Below, in pieces: positions 32,761-32,854 of a stretch of DNA of 32,854 nt. Within the stretch, counting starts at the first letter, position 1. The number at the start of each line of letters is the position of its first letter. Position numbers and translations under genes: made by a program. A model generated the notes under the pieces. It ran no database searches. It was not told the DNA's origin and saw only the letters and a list, made by a program, of their open reading frames with translations. The DNA is from Ruminococcaceae bacterium UBA6434 (GTDB lineage: Bacteria > Bacillota > Clostridia > Oscillospirales > Acutalibacteraceae). The stretch covers positions 19,350-52,203 of the forward strand of contig DJOQ01000043.1 in the NCBI GenBank assembly GCA_002437245.1, written 5' to 3'.

Positions 32761-32854
32761 TGTACCCAGTTTTCTGGACACCAACTCAAAATTGAATAAT
32801 TAGTTTTTCATCATGGATGCTTCCCTGAACTTAGAGGGAGGCATCCATTTTGTT
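32761..32854. mobile_element. Possible end of an IS3-family (IS150-group-like) element, running out of the window
   Basis: The sequence from 32761 (TGTACCCAGTTTTCTGGAC) has the TG start and the TTTT-x-TGGAC pattern that I recall from IS150-group terminal repeats. It begins abruptly after the transporter operon. No transposase frame is visible in the remaining 94 bases. This rests on resemblance only; the other end and any target duplication are outside the window. Confidence 0.4.
32813..32854 (+). terminator. Terminator-like hairpin at window end
   Basis: Fourteen pairs (32813-32826 with 32835-32848, one G-U, loop GAACTTAG) are followed by TTTTGTT. It would stop transcripts from the ABC importer operon or from inside the IS-like element. 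Confidence 0.7.

Overview
The window is bacterial and chromosomal. It fits a Gram-positive Clostridia-type genome, most likely an uncultured Oscillospiraceae/Ruminococcaceae relative; this placement is inferred. The reasons are strong GGAGG ribosome binding sites, consensus TTGACA/TATAAT promoters, a GAAC-N4-GTTC (Bacillus-type) LexA box, the long Clostridia form of S12, and a gene set with DUF4364, CarD-like and PFL/ACT genes. There are no rRNA or tRNA genes, CRISPR arrays or prophage. Only the last ~95 bases look mobile-element-like.

Region 1 (1-6941, + strand) is the rpoC-str segment. It holds the 3' two thirds of rpoC (the window opens on the Mg-binding DFDGD motif), rpsL, rpsG, fusA and tuf, closed by an intrinsic terminator. 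The rpsL and tuf promoters both lie inside inverted repeats, and the rpsL transcript should begin with a long hairpin. Region 2 (6992-8285, +) is a Y-family DNA polymerase gene with a LexA box between its -35 and -10 elements.

Region 3 (8340-13528, - strand) is one probable transcription unit, thrE-like N part, thrE-like C part, ktrB, ktrA, ABC-F ATPase, behind a TTGTCT-N17-TATAAT promoter. Region 4 (13576-20809, -) is the most interesting. A perfect TTGACA-N17-TATAAT promoter precedes D-amino-acid aminotransferase (dat), DUF4392, pxpB, pxpC, DUF1445, pxpA, alanine racemase and a DUF4364 regulator-like gene. Together they can make D-Ala, then D-Glu, cyclise D-Glu to 5-oxoproline and hydrolyse 5-oxoproline back to glutamate, so this looks like a D-glutamate / 5-oxoproline control module. 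The two halves of the mammalian D-glutamate cyclase (DUF1445 and DUF4392) are separate genes here.

Region 5 (20854-24897) holds birA (-), a Ser-rich membrane-anchored protein of unknown function (+) and the UPF0237 (ACT) / UPF0210 (PFL) pair (-). Region 6 (25048-27330, +) holds a PHP phosphoesterase, ispE, a 36-residue hydrophobic small ORF and an Rrf2/IscR-like regulator whose terminator overlaps its own stop codon. Region 7 (27356-29361, -) holds trpS, a CarD-family regulator and a small Cys-rich protein. Region 8 (29545-32715, +) holds a membrane-anchored polysaccharide deacetylase and a complete polar amino acid ABC importer (lipoprotein, permease, ATPase). Just after it is a sequence resembling the end of an IS3-family (IS150 group) element.
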